From positions 1 to 13,909 of the forward strand of contig NZIT01000039.1 in the NCBI GenBank assembly GCA_002691725.1: DNA of 13,909 nt. The letters are read 5' to 3'. Within the stretch, counting starts at the first letter, position 1, and the number at the start of each line of letters is the position of its first letter. Positions 1-6,364 of this stretch are shown here, piece after piece. A program made the position numbers and the translations under genes. The stretch is from SAR116 cluster bacterium. Its GTDB lineage: Bacteria; Pseudomonadota; Alphaproteobacteria; Puniceispirillales; UBA1172. Below the pieces are notes generated by a model that saw only the letters and a program-made list of their open reading frames with translations, was not told the DNA's origin and did not search any database.

Positions 1-625
1 CCGCCGCCGCCGCCACAACAGCAGATGATGGCTTCGCGTCAACCACAGGAACAGATGTAATCTCAATAGGCGTCAGTGGTACTTTTCGGGACTTTTTTTG
101 AGGCTGGTTTTGAGGCTGAATTGGAGGCTGAATTTGCGGCTGAATTTGCGGCTGGATTTGAGGCTCTATCGGGGGATTTATCTTTGATGATACCGCTAAT
201 GGCGTTAATGGCGCTAATGGCCTTACCTCAGCCTCAATCGAAGATGGTTCGGATAAACGAACAGGCTTTGGTGCAGGCTTCGGTTCAAGCTTGGTTTCAG
301 GCTTTGGTATTGGCTTGGGCGCAGATAGACTATTAGCTTGTGATGACGGCTCAATGTTTTGCGGTGACGCGCTTTCAATTGGTGGTGATACGTCTTTATT
401 TACCGCGATCTGAATGTGATCAGGGAAATCAACAAAAGCGATATTATCTTCATATGTATCACCCTGATTGGCATTACTGTCATCTGGTTCAATCTGCGCT
501 GGTTTTGCGGCGGCCACAGCATCTGGCATCTGTTCATGAGGGATATGCTGGTCTTGCTCATGCGGCTCAATCCAAATGAATATCATGAACCCAATAACAG
601 AAATGACAGAAGCCGCCCGCCACAT
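1..625 (-). CDS. TonB-like single-pass protein with Pro/Gln-rich linker (partial, C-terminus off the left edge)
   Basis: An open frame starts with ATG at 625-623, two bases after the TGA of the upstream gene, preceded by an AGGGG ribosome site. It stays open for 208 codons to the window edge. The visible part has a short cytoplasmic start (MWRAA), one hydrophobic helix at about residues 5-18, then a long periplasmic-type linker. The linker is acidic first, then rich in Pro, Lys and Glu (KPIPKPETKLEPKPAPKP, about residues 103-120), then a Gln-Pro-Ile repeat (about 154-175), and finally an Ala run at the edge. An N-terminal anchor followed by a Pro-rich spacer is the layout of TonB and TolA, and an ExbB-like gene lies two genes upstream, so an energy-transducing role is likely. 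The C-terminal domain that would decide this is outside the window. No acidic residue sits inside the helix, so it does not look like ExbD/TolR. Confidence 0.75.
   Translation of the reverse strand, partial: MWRAASVISVIGFMIFIWIEPHEQDQHIPHEQMPDAVAAAKPAQIEPDDSNANQGDTYEDNIAFVDFPDHIQIAVNKDVSPPIESASPQNIEPSSQANSLSAPKPIPKPETKLEPKPAPKPVRLSEPSSIEAEVRPLAPLTPLAVSSKINPPIEPQIQPQIQPQIQPPIQPQNQPQKKSRKVPLTPIEITSVPVVDAKPSSAVVAAAA
100..165. repeat. 12-bp in-frame tandem repeat (Gln-Pro-Gln-Ile units)
   Basis: Five and a half copies of a 12-base unit (gaggctgaattt and variants) starting at 100, 112, 124, 136, 148 and 160. On the minus strand each encodes Gln-Ile/Asn-Gln-Pro type tetrapeptides in the linker of the TonB-like protein. 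Opposite-strand open frames here are a by-product of the repeat. Confidence 0.9.
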
Positions 626-627
626 GA

Positions 628-1332
628 TCAGACCCCTGACTGTTCTAAATAGAAAACTTGCATATCAATCATCAATTTACTGAGATCATTTATTCTCTCA
701 TGCGGAGTCATATATTGAAGCTCAACACCTGGATCAGATGGATTTAGATCAGGCGCTACTTGTTTGGCCTGATTGATCTGATCGGCCTCAGCAATAGCAT
801 TAAAAGCATTGGCAATATCAGCATCAGTCACTTCAGCATCAGCCGCTTCAGCATCAGCCACTTCAGCATTATCCACTGGCGCTATATCCTGATCCCTATT
901 CAGGCTGGAAATGGTGTTTAGCTCAACTTCTGGCACTGGCGCGGCGACATGTTCAAACCCGTTTACCGATTGTTGCCCAGCGTCAATCTGAAGGCTGGAT
1001 GACGGCGTTGCGGGCGCGGCTGCTTCCGCCATAGCAAGCTCTGTCAGGATTTCAATATTCGTTGTCAGATGGGCGATATCAGATTTCAACACCTTAATCT
1101 CATCTTCTAGTTTGGTGACATTTTCATCAGACGTGACAGGCAAGGATAAAGCGGTTTGATCTATCGTTTCTTTGCCATCCATCATCACATCATCAATTTG
1201 GGCAACAACGGTTTTTGATGTCCCTGTCACCCATCCTGATATCCATGTGGAAAACGATTGATCAGGTGAGGCCGTAAACAAATAGCCAAGGGCAGCTAAA
1301 ACGCTGATATTAAATATAAGAAAACGCATCAT
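628..1332 (-). CDS. Unknown single-pass inner-membrane protein with coiled coil
   Basis: 234 residues. The start codon overlaps the TAA of the ExbB-like gene (TAATG), with a GGAGAA ribosome site just upstream; a second ATG follows at once. An N-terminal hydrophobic helix (about residues 4-20) is followed by a probable coiled coil (about 72-97, heptad-like VTKLEDEIKVLKSDIAHLTTNIEIL). Then comes a low-complexity acidic/Ala linker including a repeat of Asp-Ala-Glu units (about 155-172). The C-terminus is better ordered (MTPHERINDLSKLMIDMQVF), and may be the functional end. The helix has no Asp, so this is not a typical ExbD/TolR/MotB, although the topology and position would suit the partner of the upstream channel-like protein. 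I do not recognise the family. Confidence 0.85.
   Translation of the reverse strand: MMRFLIFNISVLAALGYLFTASPDQSFSTWISGWVTGTSKTVVAQIDDVMMDGKETIDQTALSLPVTSDENVTKLEDEIKVLKSDIAHLTTNIEILTELAMAEAAAPATPSSSLQIDAGQQSVNGFEHVAAPVPEVELNTISSLNRDQDIAPVDNAEVADAEAADAEVTDADIANAFNAIAEADQINQAKQVAPDLNPSDPGVELQYMTPHERINDLSKLMIDMQVFYLEQSGV
819..870. repeat. 15-bp in-frame tandem repeat
   Basis: Three copies of a 15-base unit (cagcatcagtcactt and close variants, starting at 819, 834 and 849) plus a partial fourth. They lie within the coiled-coil protein gene and encode the acidic Ala/Asp/Glu linker. The unit is a multiple of three, so copy-number change would lengthen or shorten the linker without breaking the frame. 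Confidence 0.85.
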
Positions 1333-1895
1333 TATTCTCCTGCAATGATATGGTGGGAATGAGGGGCAGGCGCATCGCTGTTCATCGTTGTTGTGTTAAT
1401 CAGGATAAGCATGGTGCGAAGAACCGCAGATAGCGGCAGCCCAATCACTGAGGTCATGAATGCCATGCTAAAATGATTAGTCAGATCAGCAATGATATCA
1501 TTGACGGTCTCAGGGGTAAGGCCGCCATCTGACAGTGAACCAATGCCAAGCGATATCCCCAGCAAGGTAAAGGTCAGGGCAATGGTCGCAATACCATTAC
1601 AGGCTTGTAGCCCACTAAGCATCCATTTGCGCCGAAAAGCATCAATATGATCCGAGGCAACCTGACCTTTGGTTTCATAAATCTTCAGACTGCTAAACAC
1701 ACTGACGAGAACCAATAGCATCGTCAGCGTGATAAAGCCGAAGCCAAGAACATCAACAGACCAGATGAAGATATCCGCTGCCGCAAGATCATTGGAAAAT
1801 GACAGCCCTGCCATGAGGATCACCACTGATCCTAGCATGACGGCTATGGCACGGCCGCCTAATCCGATATTGTCGCTGAATGACGTCCAGCTCAT
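1332..1895 (-). CDS. Compact MotA/TolQ/ExbB-like proton-channel family protein
   Basis: 187 residues, start ATG overlapping the previous stop by four bases (ATGA), with a GAGGG site upstream. Four hydrophobic segments are visible at about residues 13-32, 42-69, 101-121 and 142-166. The last two carry the recognisable family pattern: a Leu-Leu-Gly-x-x-x-Gly helix (TFTLLGISLGIGSL), then a loop, then a helix with Met-Thr-Ser-Val-Ile-Gly-Leu-Pro (compare ALxTTxxGLxxAIP of ExbB/TolQ/MotA). In known members these helices form the ion path beside an Asp-bearing partner helix. ExbB is about 240 residues and MotA about 290, so this copy is short and has only a small cytoplasmic loop (about 68-98). Neighbours are single-pass envelope proteins and exported proteins, pointing to an energised envelope complex. 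The family call is good; the specific role is unknown. Confidence 0.75.
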   Translation of the reverse strand: MSWTSFSDNIGLGGRAIAVMLGSVVILMAGLSFSNDLAAADIFIWSVDVLGFGFITLTMLLVLVSVFSSLKIYETKGQVASDHIDAFRRKWMLSGLQACNGIATIALTFTLLGISLGIGSLSDGGLTPETVNDIIADLTNHFSMAFMTSVIGLPLSAVLRTMLILINTTTMNSDAPAPHSHHIIAGE

Positions 1896-2272
1896 CTGCC
1901 AACCCTCGCAACCAGCAAGTCACTAGTCGAAAGACCAACAGTTTCTGCCCAGTGTTGAGTAATCATTTGATCCTTTTCTGCTGCCGCATGACTGAGAAAG
2001 GTCAGCTCATAGCTATTAAATGCGCGCAAAGCCGCCGCCGGAGCAGATGATTTTAACGATTTGTCAGTGATAACAATCTTTTCAAGGTCGGTCAGACGCC
2101 GCCAGGATGACATCATATATTCAGACCGTTGCGGGATAGAAATATCACCATCCAGCATCTTGGAAAGCGCAATGGCACGTTCGCGTTCAAGATTGTCTAA
2201 TGAGTTTGCCATCGCTGGCATGGCTGTGGCGAGAGAGGCTAAAATAGCAGATAAAGCAAGTAAACGTTTCAT
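1892..2272 (-). CDS. Small exported protein of unknown function
   Basis: 126 residues with a strong AGAGGAG ribosome site. A clear Sec signal peptide (MKRLLALSAILASLATAMPAMA) has a likely AMA cleavage after residue 22, leaving about 104 mature residues predicted to be mostly helical. There is no cysteine. Noticeable stretches are LERERAIALSKMLDGD near the mature start and a C-terminal half with FNSYELTFLSHAAAE. Its stop overlaps the start of the ExbB-like gene, so the two are translationally coupled and probably belong to the same periplasm-facing machine. Not a family I recognise. Confidence 0.85.
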   Translation of the reverse strand: MKRLLALSAILASLATAMPAMANSLDNLERERAIALSKMLDGDISIPQRSEYMMSSWRRLTDLEKIVITDKSLKSSAPAAALRAFNSYELTFLSHAAAEKDQMITQHWAETVGLSTSDLLVARVGR

Positions 2273-2292
2273 GAGAAACTCCTCTATTGTGA

Positions 2293-3168
2293 TTAAGAGC
2301 GGTTGATAAAGAGTTGAATATTATTGGCTGGCGAGTCATATTTTTTCGGCTCAAATCCATCTATGCCGTATTGAAACTCATTCAGATCATCAGCAAATGC
2401 CTGAGCATCAAGCGATACCAGCTTTGCCATATGTCCAAGCACATCTTCTTCCATGGCAAGGATAGCCAGCTCTGACTGAATATCCTGCATGCTAAGACGC
2501 AGCTCTTCCTCGCGTGTCATCGGCTCACCGTCTATTGATCCGCCGATATGATTAGATGGATGGCTTTCAATGGCCTCAACAAGCTGGCTGATAGCAGACT
2601 GATTTTCGGCATAGGCTTGTGCGAACTCGGTTTCAGGCATCATGGTAGATGTGAACAGATCGTCACGCAGGCTGCTATCGACATTCGCTGCCCGATCAGC
2701 CACCGCCGCATGGACTTCATCAAATTGCGCTGATTGGCTATTTTCATAAGCGGACAGCTTCGATTGACGGAGCAAGCGGTTATAAATATCCAGCTTGACC
2801 ACTAACCGCTTTTTCTTGAGCTGGATTTGCTCGCCCATAAGCTGAATATAATCACGCTTACCAGATATTAACTGATGCCTAGCTTCTAGTTGCTCTTGCC
2901 CATGATAGAGATCAAGATCAGATTGCAGCTGTGTCAGAAATGAGACTTGCCCATTAATTGTCTGCTCTAATGAGCCTAATTCTGTTGCCAGAGCTGAGCG
3001 ATCAAAATCTTGCTCAATCGCTGTTTCCAAATGTTTCGGCGGCAGAATAAGTATCTTTTCACTGATTGTTGGTGACCAGCCAATTTCATTTGCAGCGGCC
3101 GGCAAGCAGATCAGACTAGTCGTTGCCAACATGCTTAGCGCCATGCTTACTTTTAAGATTTTTTTCAT
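2293..3168 (-). CDS. Exported coiled-coil protein of unknown function
   Basis: 291 residues with a near-ideal AAGGAGAT ribosome site. The signal peptide has its cleavage likely after residue 26 (LPAAA|N). The mature protein is long and helical: a probable coiled coil at about residues 57-125 (Leu/Gln/Lys-rich), an Ala/Ser-rich middle, a second helical block at about 217-250, and a loosely ordered C-terminus. The position and architecture recall the coiled-coil periplasmic proteins (DUF3450 type) found beside some TonB2/ExbB2 operons, but I see no convincing residue match, so the resemblance is by layout only. It sits 39 bases after the lipoprotein gene and 20 bases before the small exported protein. 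Confidence 0.85.
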   Translation of the reverse strand: MKKILKVSMALSMLATTSLICLPAAANEIGWSPTISEKILILPPKHLETAIEQDFDRSALATELGSLEQTINGQVSFLTQLQSDLDLYHGQEQLEARHQLISGKRDYIQLMGEQIQLKKKRLVVKLDIYNRLLRQSKLSAYENSQSAQFDEVHAAVADRAANVDSSLRDDLFTSTMMPETEFAQAYAENQSAISQLVEAIESHPSNHIGGSIDGEPMTREEELRLSMQDIQSELAILAMEEDVLGHMAKLVSLDAQAFADDLNEFQYGIDGFEPKKYDSPANNIQLFINRS

Positions 3169-3207
3169 AATCCTATCTCCTTAAAACCCGATAAATCGGT
3201 ATGACAA

Positions 3208-3759
3208 TCAATTATTTTCCCAGTACCAGATGCGTCTAATCTCATCCTTAACGGACGGCTTGGCGTTTAGCGAAGCCAGATTTAAGAGTGATTTTTTGTC
3301 TGATTTGGTATAGGAAAATAGCGCTTCATAAGTGTCCAGGAATGACGTTCCATCAGCATAAATCAAATCTTTGCCGCCAAAGGCTGTTTTGAACTTTTCC
3401 AGATTAACCTTGGCTTTGGCAACGTCACCACCGATGAGATAATTCTGAATACTTAGCGCATAGGCTTTCATCCGTTGCTCTTCGCTGACCAGATGTGTGC
3501 CGTCAATAACGCTATATTCGCACCCTTCCAGTATCTTGGCACTTGACAGGAATTGGGCAGAGTCACCATTTTCACGCGCCATACGATCACGTTCAATGCC
3601 CTCAGTCAGACACCGATCAAAGCCATTAATGACCTGCAAATCACCAAGTCTGTTTTGGTGAAAATCAATCACATTAGCCTGGCCGCTTGGGGCAACAGGC
3701 GAACAGGCGGTCATCATGGCCGCCGCACCAAGGATTGAAAATAATAGATATGTTTTCAT
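3208..3759 (-). CDS. Putative outer-membrane lipoprotein, first gene of the envelope operon
   Basis: The ATG at 3759 is chosen over the GTG four codons upstream because a GAGGAAAG ribosome site lies just before it and overlaps the GTG reading. The product is 183 residues. It has a type II signal peptide (MKTYLLFSILGAAAMMTAC) with a lipobox Met-Thr-Ala-Cys and acylated Cys19. The residue after it is Ser, not Asp, which suggests outer- rather than inner-membrane sorting. The mature part is helical with a TPR-like feel (about residues 95-150), but no repeat is clear enough to name. It is the promoter-proximal gene of the six-gene run. Function unknown; an outer-membrane anchor of the complex is a reasonable guess. 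Confidence 0.8.
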   Translation of the reverse strand: MKTYLLFSILGAAAMMTACSPVAPSGQANVIDFHQNRLGDLQVINGFDRCLTEGIERDRMARENGDSAQFLSSAKILEGCEYSVIDGTHLVSEEQRMKAYALSIQNYLIGGDVAKAKVNLEKFKTAFGGKDLIYADGTSFLDTYEALFSYTKSDKKSLLNLASLNAKPSVKDEIRRIWYWENN

Positions 3760-3940
3760 AGCTTTCCTCACAGAGAATGGGTTCTGTAAGGGATATGAAA
3801 GCTTTTGGGAAATTTTTGCTAAATATCGCTAAATGAATATTTTTTCAGCATGGTTTATTCGTCATCAATTGATGCATTATTAATGATAATTATGAAGTTT
3901 TGCATCAATTCGCTTTTAATGAGATATTGATTAAATTCAA
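3760..3940. promoter_or_regulatory. Intergenic region with palindrome and 10-bp inverted repeat
   Basis: This AT-rich gap lies downstream of the methyltransferase gene and upstream of the lipoprotein operon, so it should hold the operon promoter (minus strand). A perfect 12-base palindrome CATCAATTGATG is at 3863-3874. Overlapping it, AATTGATGCA at 3867-3876 pairs exactly with TGCATCAATT at 3901-3910 (24-base spacer). The arms are AT-rich with no U tract, so an operator is more likely than a terminator. I found no convincing -35/-10 pair. Confidence 0.4.
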
Positions 3941-5530
3941 TCAGTGATCTTGATTAAGCGCATCCATGGCTGGAATCTCATGCTCACGGCGTTTAATATA
4001 ATCCCATAGCGCGTCTTCCATGGCGACATCAAGATCAGGTTTCTGATATTCGGAAAGCATGTGTTTGACTTTATCTAAGCCGCGCTCTGTGATCTCTTTT
4101 GCGCCTTCTGCCGCCCATTGTTCATACGAATCATTATTAAATAGTTGCGGCATGAAAAAGGCTTCCTGAAACCGCTTTTGCGTATGCGGATGACCGAGAT
4201 AATGTCCGCCCGGCCCGACATCACGAATAGCTAATAATGCCTCATCAAAATCATCCCAATTCAAGCCTTCAGCCATGCGATAGCCCATTGCACATTGTTC
4301 AGCATCAACAACAAACTTTGCCATAGAACAATGCATCCCCGCCTCATTCCAGCCAGCCGAATGCCAGATATAATTGGCTCCTGATAATAGAACAGACATT
4401 AAGGTTGTTGCGCTTTCATAGCCAGCTTGAGCATCAAATGTTTTTGCCCCGCCCAAGGTGTTAGATGTCCGCCATGGCACTTGATAATAGCGCGCCATTT
4501 GACCAATCATAAAGTTCATTAAACTTATTTCAGGGGTTCCCGCCATCGGCGCCCCTGACCGCATCGAGACCGTCGATAGGTAATGCCCATAAATCGCTGG
4601 ACAACCCGGATTAATGATCTGCGTGTAGGCCAGCGCGGATAATGCCTCGGCGTTCAACTGCGCCACGGCTGGCACTGTTGAGGCTGGTGTATTTGCCCCG
4701 CCAAGCACAAAAGGTGAGCATAACACAGGTTGATTGCGGCGATTGAACGCGCGCATTGCCGATAACATGGTCTCATCCCAGACAAGTGGTGAATTGCCGT
4801 TACAATTGCCAACAACAACAGCATGTGTTTGCAGATAGTCATCACCAAACAGGATCGCGCACATATCAAGCACATCCTCCGCATTCTTGCCAGAGGTGGT
4901 CATCCCCATAAATGTCTTGTCAGAATGGATAATGGACGACATGGTGATATGCAGATGCCGATATGAGACTGGCAAATCCATCGGTTCAACAATATGATGG
5001 GCGCTCGAATGAAGCGCTGGCAACATATGCGACAATTTATGAAAATCGCTGAGATCGGCAATGGTTGGCAGGCGGCGTTCATCATTAAGATCACGCAAAT
5101 ATGGCGCCCCTGTCATCGGGATAAACATCGCATCACGGCCACCGATCGACACGGTTTTATCCGGATTGCGCGCGTTAAGCGTAATCTGCGACGGGATGGT
5201 TTTTATCTTTTCGCGCACCATTTCCCTGTCAAGATAGACACGAGTATCAACAACTTTTGCGCCAGCCTTACGCCAATCCTCCAGGGCAATCGGATCAGTA
5301 AATGCGACCCCAACCTGCTCCAAAATATCCATGGAAGCGTTATCAATCTTTTCAATTTGCTCACTATCCATTGGCTCTACCAATGGGATTTTGCTTTTAA
5401 GCGTTGGCAACATCGCAACATCAGGCTGGCGTCGCAAATGCCGTCTTTCGCTTCGACCGCCACGTCTTTCGGCACGTCTCTCGCCACGTCTCTCGCCACG
5501 TCTTTGTGTTAACTGATCATTCGCAGACAT
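3941..5530 (-). CDS. MttB-family (trimethylamine/betaine) corrinoid methyltransferase, non-pyrrolysine type
   Basis: 529 residues, the usual length for the COG5598/MttB superfamily. These TIM-barrel enzymes move a methyl group from a quaternary or tertiary amine to a cobalamin carried on a small corrinoid protein. Family features visible: the early helix EQIEKIDNASMDILEQVGV (about 58-76), the Gly-rich barrel strands in the middle, and the conserved GPGGHYLGHPHT near residue 439 with the typical helical C-terminus. There is no in-frame amber codon, so it belongs to the pyrrolysine-free group. The characterised members of that group act on glycine betaine (MtgB), proline betaine (MtpB) or carnitine (MtcB). 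The N-terminus (about 10-34) is a run of Arg-Arg-Gly-Glu repeats. A betaine-type importer nearby supports a betaine substrate. No corrinoid protein gene is in the window. The ribosome site is weak (AGGT). Confidence 0.88.
   Translation of the reverse strand: MSANDQLTQRRGERRGERRAERRGGRSERRHLRRQPDVAMLPTLKSKIPLVEPMDSEQIEKIDNASMDILEQVGVAFTDPIALEDWRKAGAKVVDTRVYLDREMVREKIKTIPSQITLNARNPDKTVSIGGRDAMFIPMTGAPYLRDLNDERRLPTIADLSDFHKLSHMLPALHSSAHHIVEPMDLPVSYRHLHITMSSIIHSDKTFMGMTTSGKNAEDVLDMCAILFGDDYLQTHAVVVGNCNGNSPLVWDETMLSAMRAFNRRNQPVLCSPFVLGGANTPASTVPAVAQLNAEALSALAYTQIINPGCPAIYGHYLSTVSMRSGAPMAGTPEISLMNFMIGQMARYYQVPWRTSNTLGGAKTFDAQAGYESATTLMSVLLSGANYIWHSAGWNEAGMHCSMAKFVVDAEQCAMGYRMAEGLNWDDFDEALLAIRDVGPGGHYLGHPHTQKRFQEAFFMPQLFNNDSYEQWAAEGAKEITERGLDKVKHMLSEYQKPDLDVAMEDALWDYIKRREHEIPAMDALNQDH
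5461..5508. repeat. 12-bp in-frame tandem repeat encoding an Arg-rich N-terminus
   Basis: Four copies of a 12-base unit (cacgtctctcgc and variants) start at 5461, 5473, 5485 and 5497. They encode the Arg-Arg-Gly/Ala-Glu repeats at the start of the MttB-family protein. Confidence 0.9.
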
Positions 5531-5570
5531 ACGTGATACCTATAAAAAATAAAATTAAATATAAAGAAAA

Positions 5571-5623
5571 TACATTGTGAATATTAATTTTATGTACTAT
5601 TTATTACATTGTGTCTACATGAT
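5571..5623. promoter_or_regulatory. Divergent control region: candidate GntR operator and TACATTGTG repeats
   Basis: The 110-base AT-rich gap between the divergent methyltransferase and regulator genes must hold both promoters. The sequence TGT-CT-ACA at 5612-5619, within a looser AT-flanked palindrome at 5608-5623, resembles operators of FCD-type GntR regulators (TTGTATACAA-like). It lies close to the regulator's start, as expected for self-repression. TACATTGTG occurs twice in direct orientation (5571-5579 and 5605-5613, 34 bases apart). A weak plus-strand promoter could be TTGTGA (5575-5580) with TATTTA (5598-5603) at 17 bases. Confidence 0.35.
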
Positions 5624-5640
5624 CTATCAGGCTCGATCAA

Positions 5641-6357
5641 ATGACAAATAGTAATACCAATACCGCTAAAAAGAAAATCAATAAATCTGATATTCTTTCA
5701 ACATTGCGACGTCAGATCATTACCATGGAGCTAAGGCCAGGTGCGGCTTTGGATGAGGCTGAGCTTTGCGCCAAGTTAGAGATATCAAGAACCCCCTTGC
5801 GTGAAATTCTTATCCTGTTATCAAGCGAAGGCTATATCCAGATTAGAGAAAACAGAGGCACTTTTGTTGCGTCCATGGATTATCATACCATTCGCCGATT
5901 ATTTCAAACCGCGCCAATGATTTATTCGGCGATATCACGCTTAGCCGCCGAAAACGCAACCTCCCAACAGGTTGATGAATTGGCAAAACACCAAAGCCGT
6001 TTCAGTAAAGCCATGGAAAGCCAGTCGATTGAAAGCATGATTTATCATAACGACTGTTTTCATCATTATGTTGGCATCATTGCTGATAATGCCTTTCTAA
6101 TGCCAAGCCTGAAAAGGCTGTTGATTGATCATGCCCGTATCGGCAATACCTTTTGGAATAACACCCGCGCTGAACAAGCCGAGGAGATGCGGCAAGCCAG
6201 TAAAGACCATGATCAGCTTATTGCCGCCATTGCCGACCATGATGTTGAGACGGCGGTCGAGATTACAAAAATGCACTGGCACGCATCAAAAGGCAATATT
6301 AATAAATACATCATGCCTGATTCCATTGTTGAAGCCGACGACAGTAAGATGGGATAA
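5641..6357 (+). CDS. GntR-family transcriptional regulator, FadR/FCD subfamily
   Basis: 238 residues. The N-terminal winged helix-turn-helix is at about residues 15-76 with the family signature SRTPLREILILLSSEGYI (49-66) and the wing NRGTFVA. The C-terminal all-helical FCD effector domain spans about 82-218. Likely metal-ligand positions are kept: Asn137/Asp138, His141, His190 and His212. FCD regulators usually bind a small carboxylate or amino-acid-like metabolite and repress adjacent catabolic genes. Placement at the head of the catabolic run and divergent from the methyltransferase suggests control of both. The inducer cannot be read from sequence. The ATG follows a weak CAGG site. Confidence 0.93.
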   Translation: MTNSNTNTAKKKINKSDILSTLRRQIITMELRPGAALDEAELCAKLEISRTPLREILILLSSEGYIQIRENRGTFVASMDYHTIRRLFQTAPMIYSAISRLAAENATSQQVDELAKHQSRFSKAMESQSIESMIYHNDCFHHYVGIIADNAFLMPSLKRLLIDHARIGNTFWNNTRAEQAEEMRQASKDHDQLIAAIADHDVETAVEITKMHWHASKGNINKYIMPDSIVEADDSKMG

Positions 6358-6364
6358 CCTGATC

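Noticed and set aside
76..579. Plus-strand open frames of 79-86 codons
   Set aside because: They lie opposite the TonB-like gene; one is a Glu/Ala/Phe repeat created by the 12-base tandem repeat. The minus frame is open throughout, coupled to the upstream stop and has a sensible protein layout.
1..3759. Zorya-type anti-phage defence (ZorA/ZorB are MotA/MotB-like)
   Set aside because: The ExbB-like protein lacks the long cytoplasmic tail of ZorA. No OmpA-domain ZorB, helicase or nuclease is present, and the neighbours are exported proteins.
4994..5512. 172-codon plus-strand frame opposite the methyltransferase
   Set aside because: No recognisable domain, and a composition typical of an antisense shadow. 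The minus-strand gene is clearly a full-length MttB-family protein.
3941..5530. Pyrrolysine-containing trimethylamine methyltransferase
   Set aside because: No in-frame TAG interrupts the gene, so it belongs to the pyrrolysine-free MttB group.
6125..6364. Upstream extension of the DapA-family frame (80 more codons)
   Set aside because: It overlaps the GntR gene in another frame, and the added residues match no part of the family. The ATG at 6365 gives the standard length.
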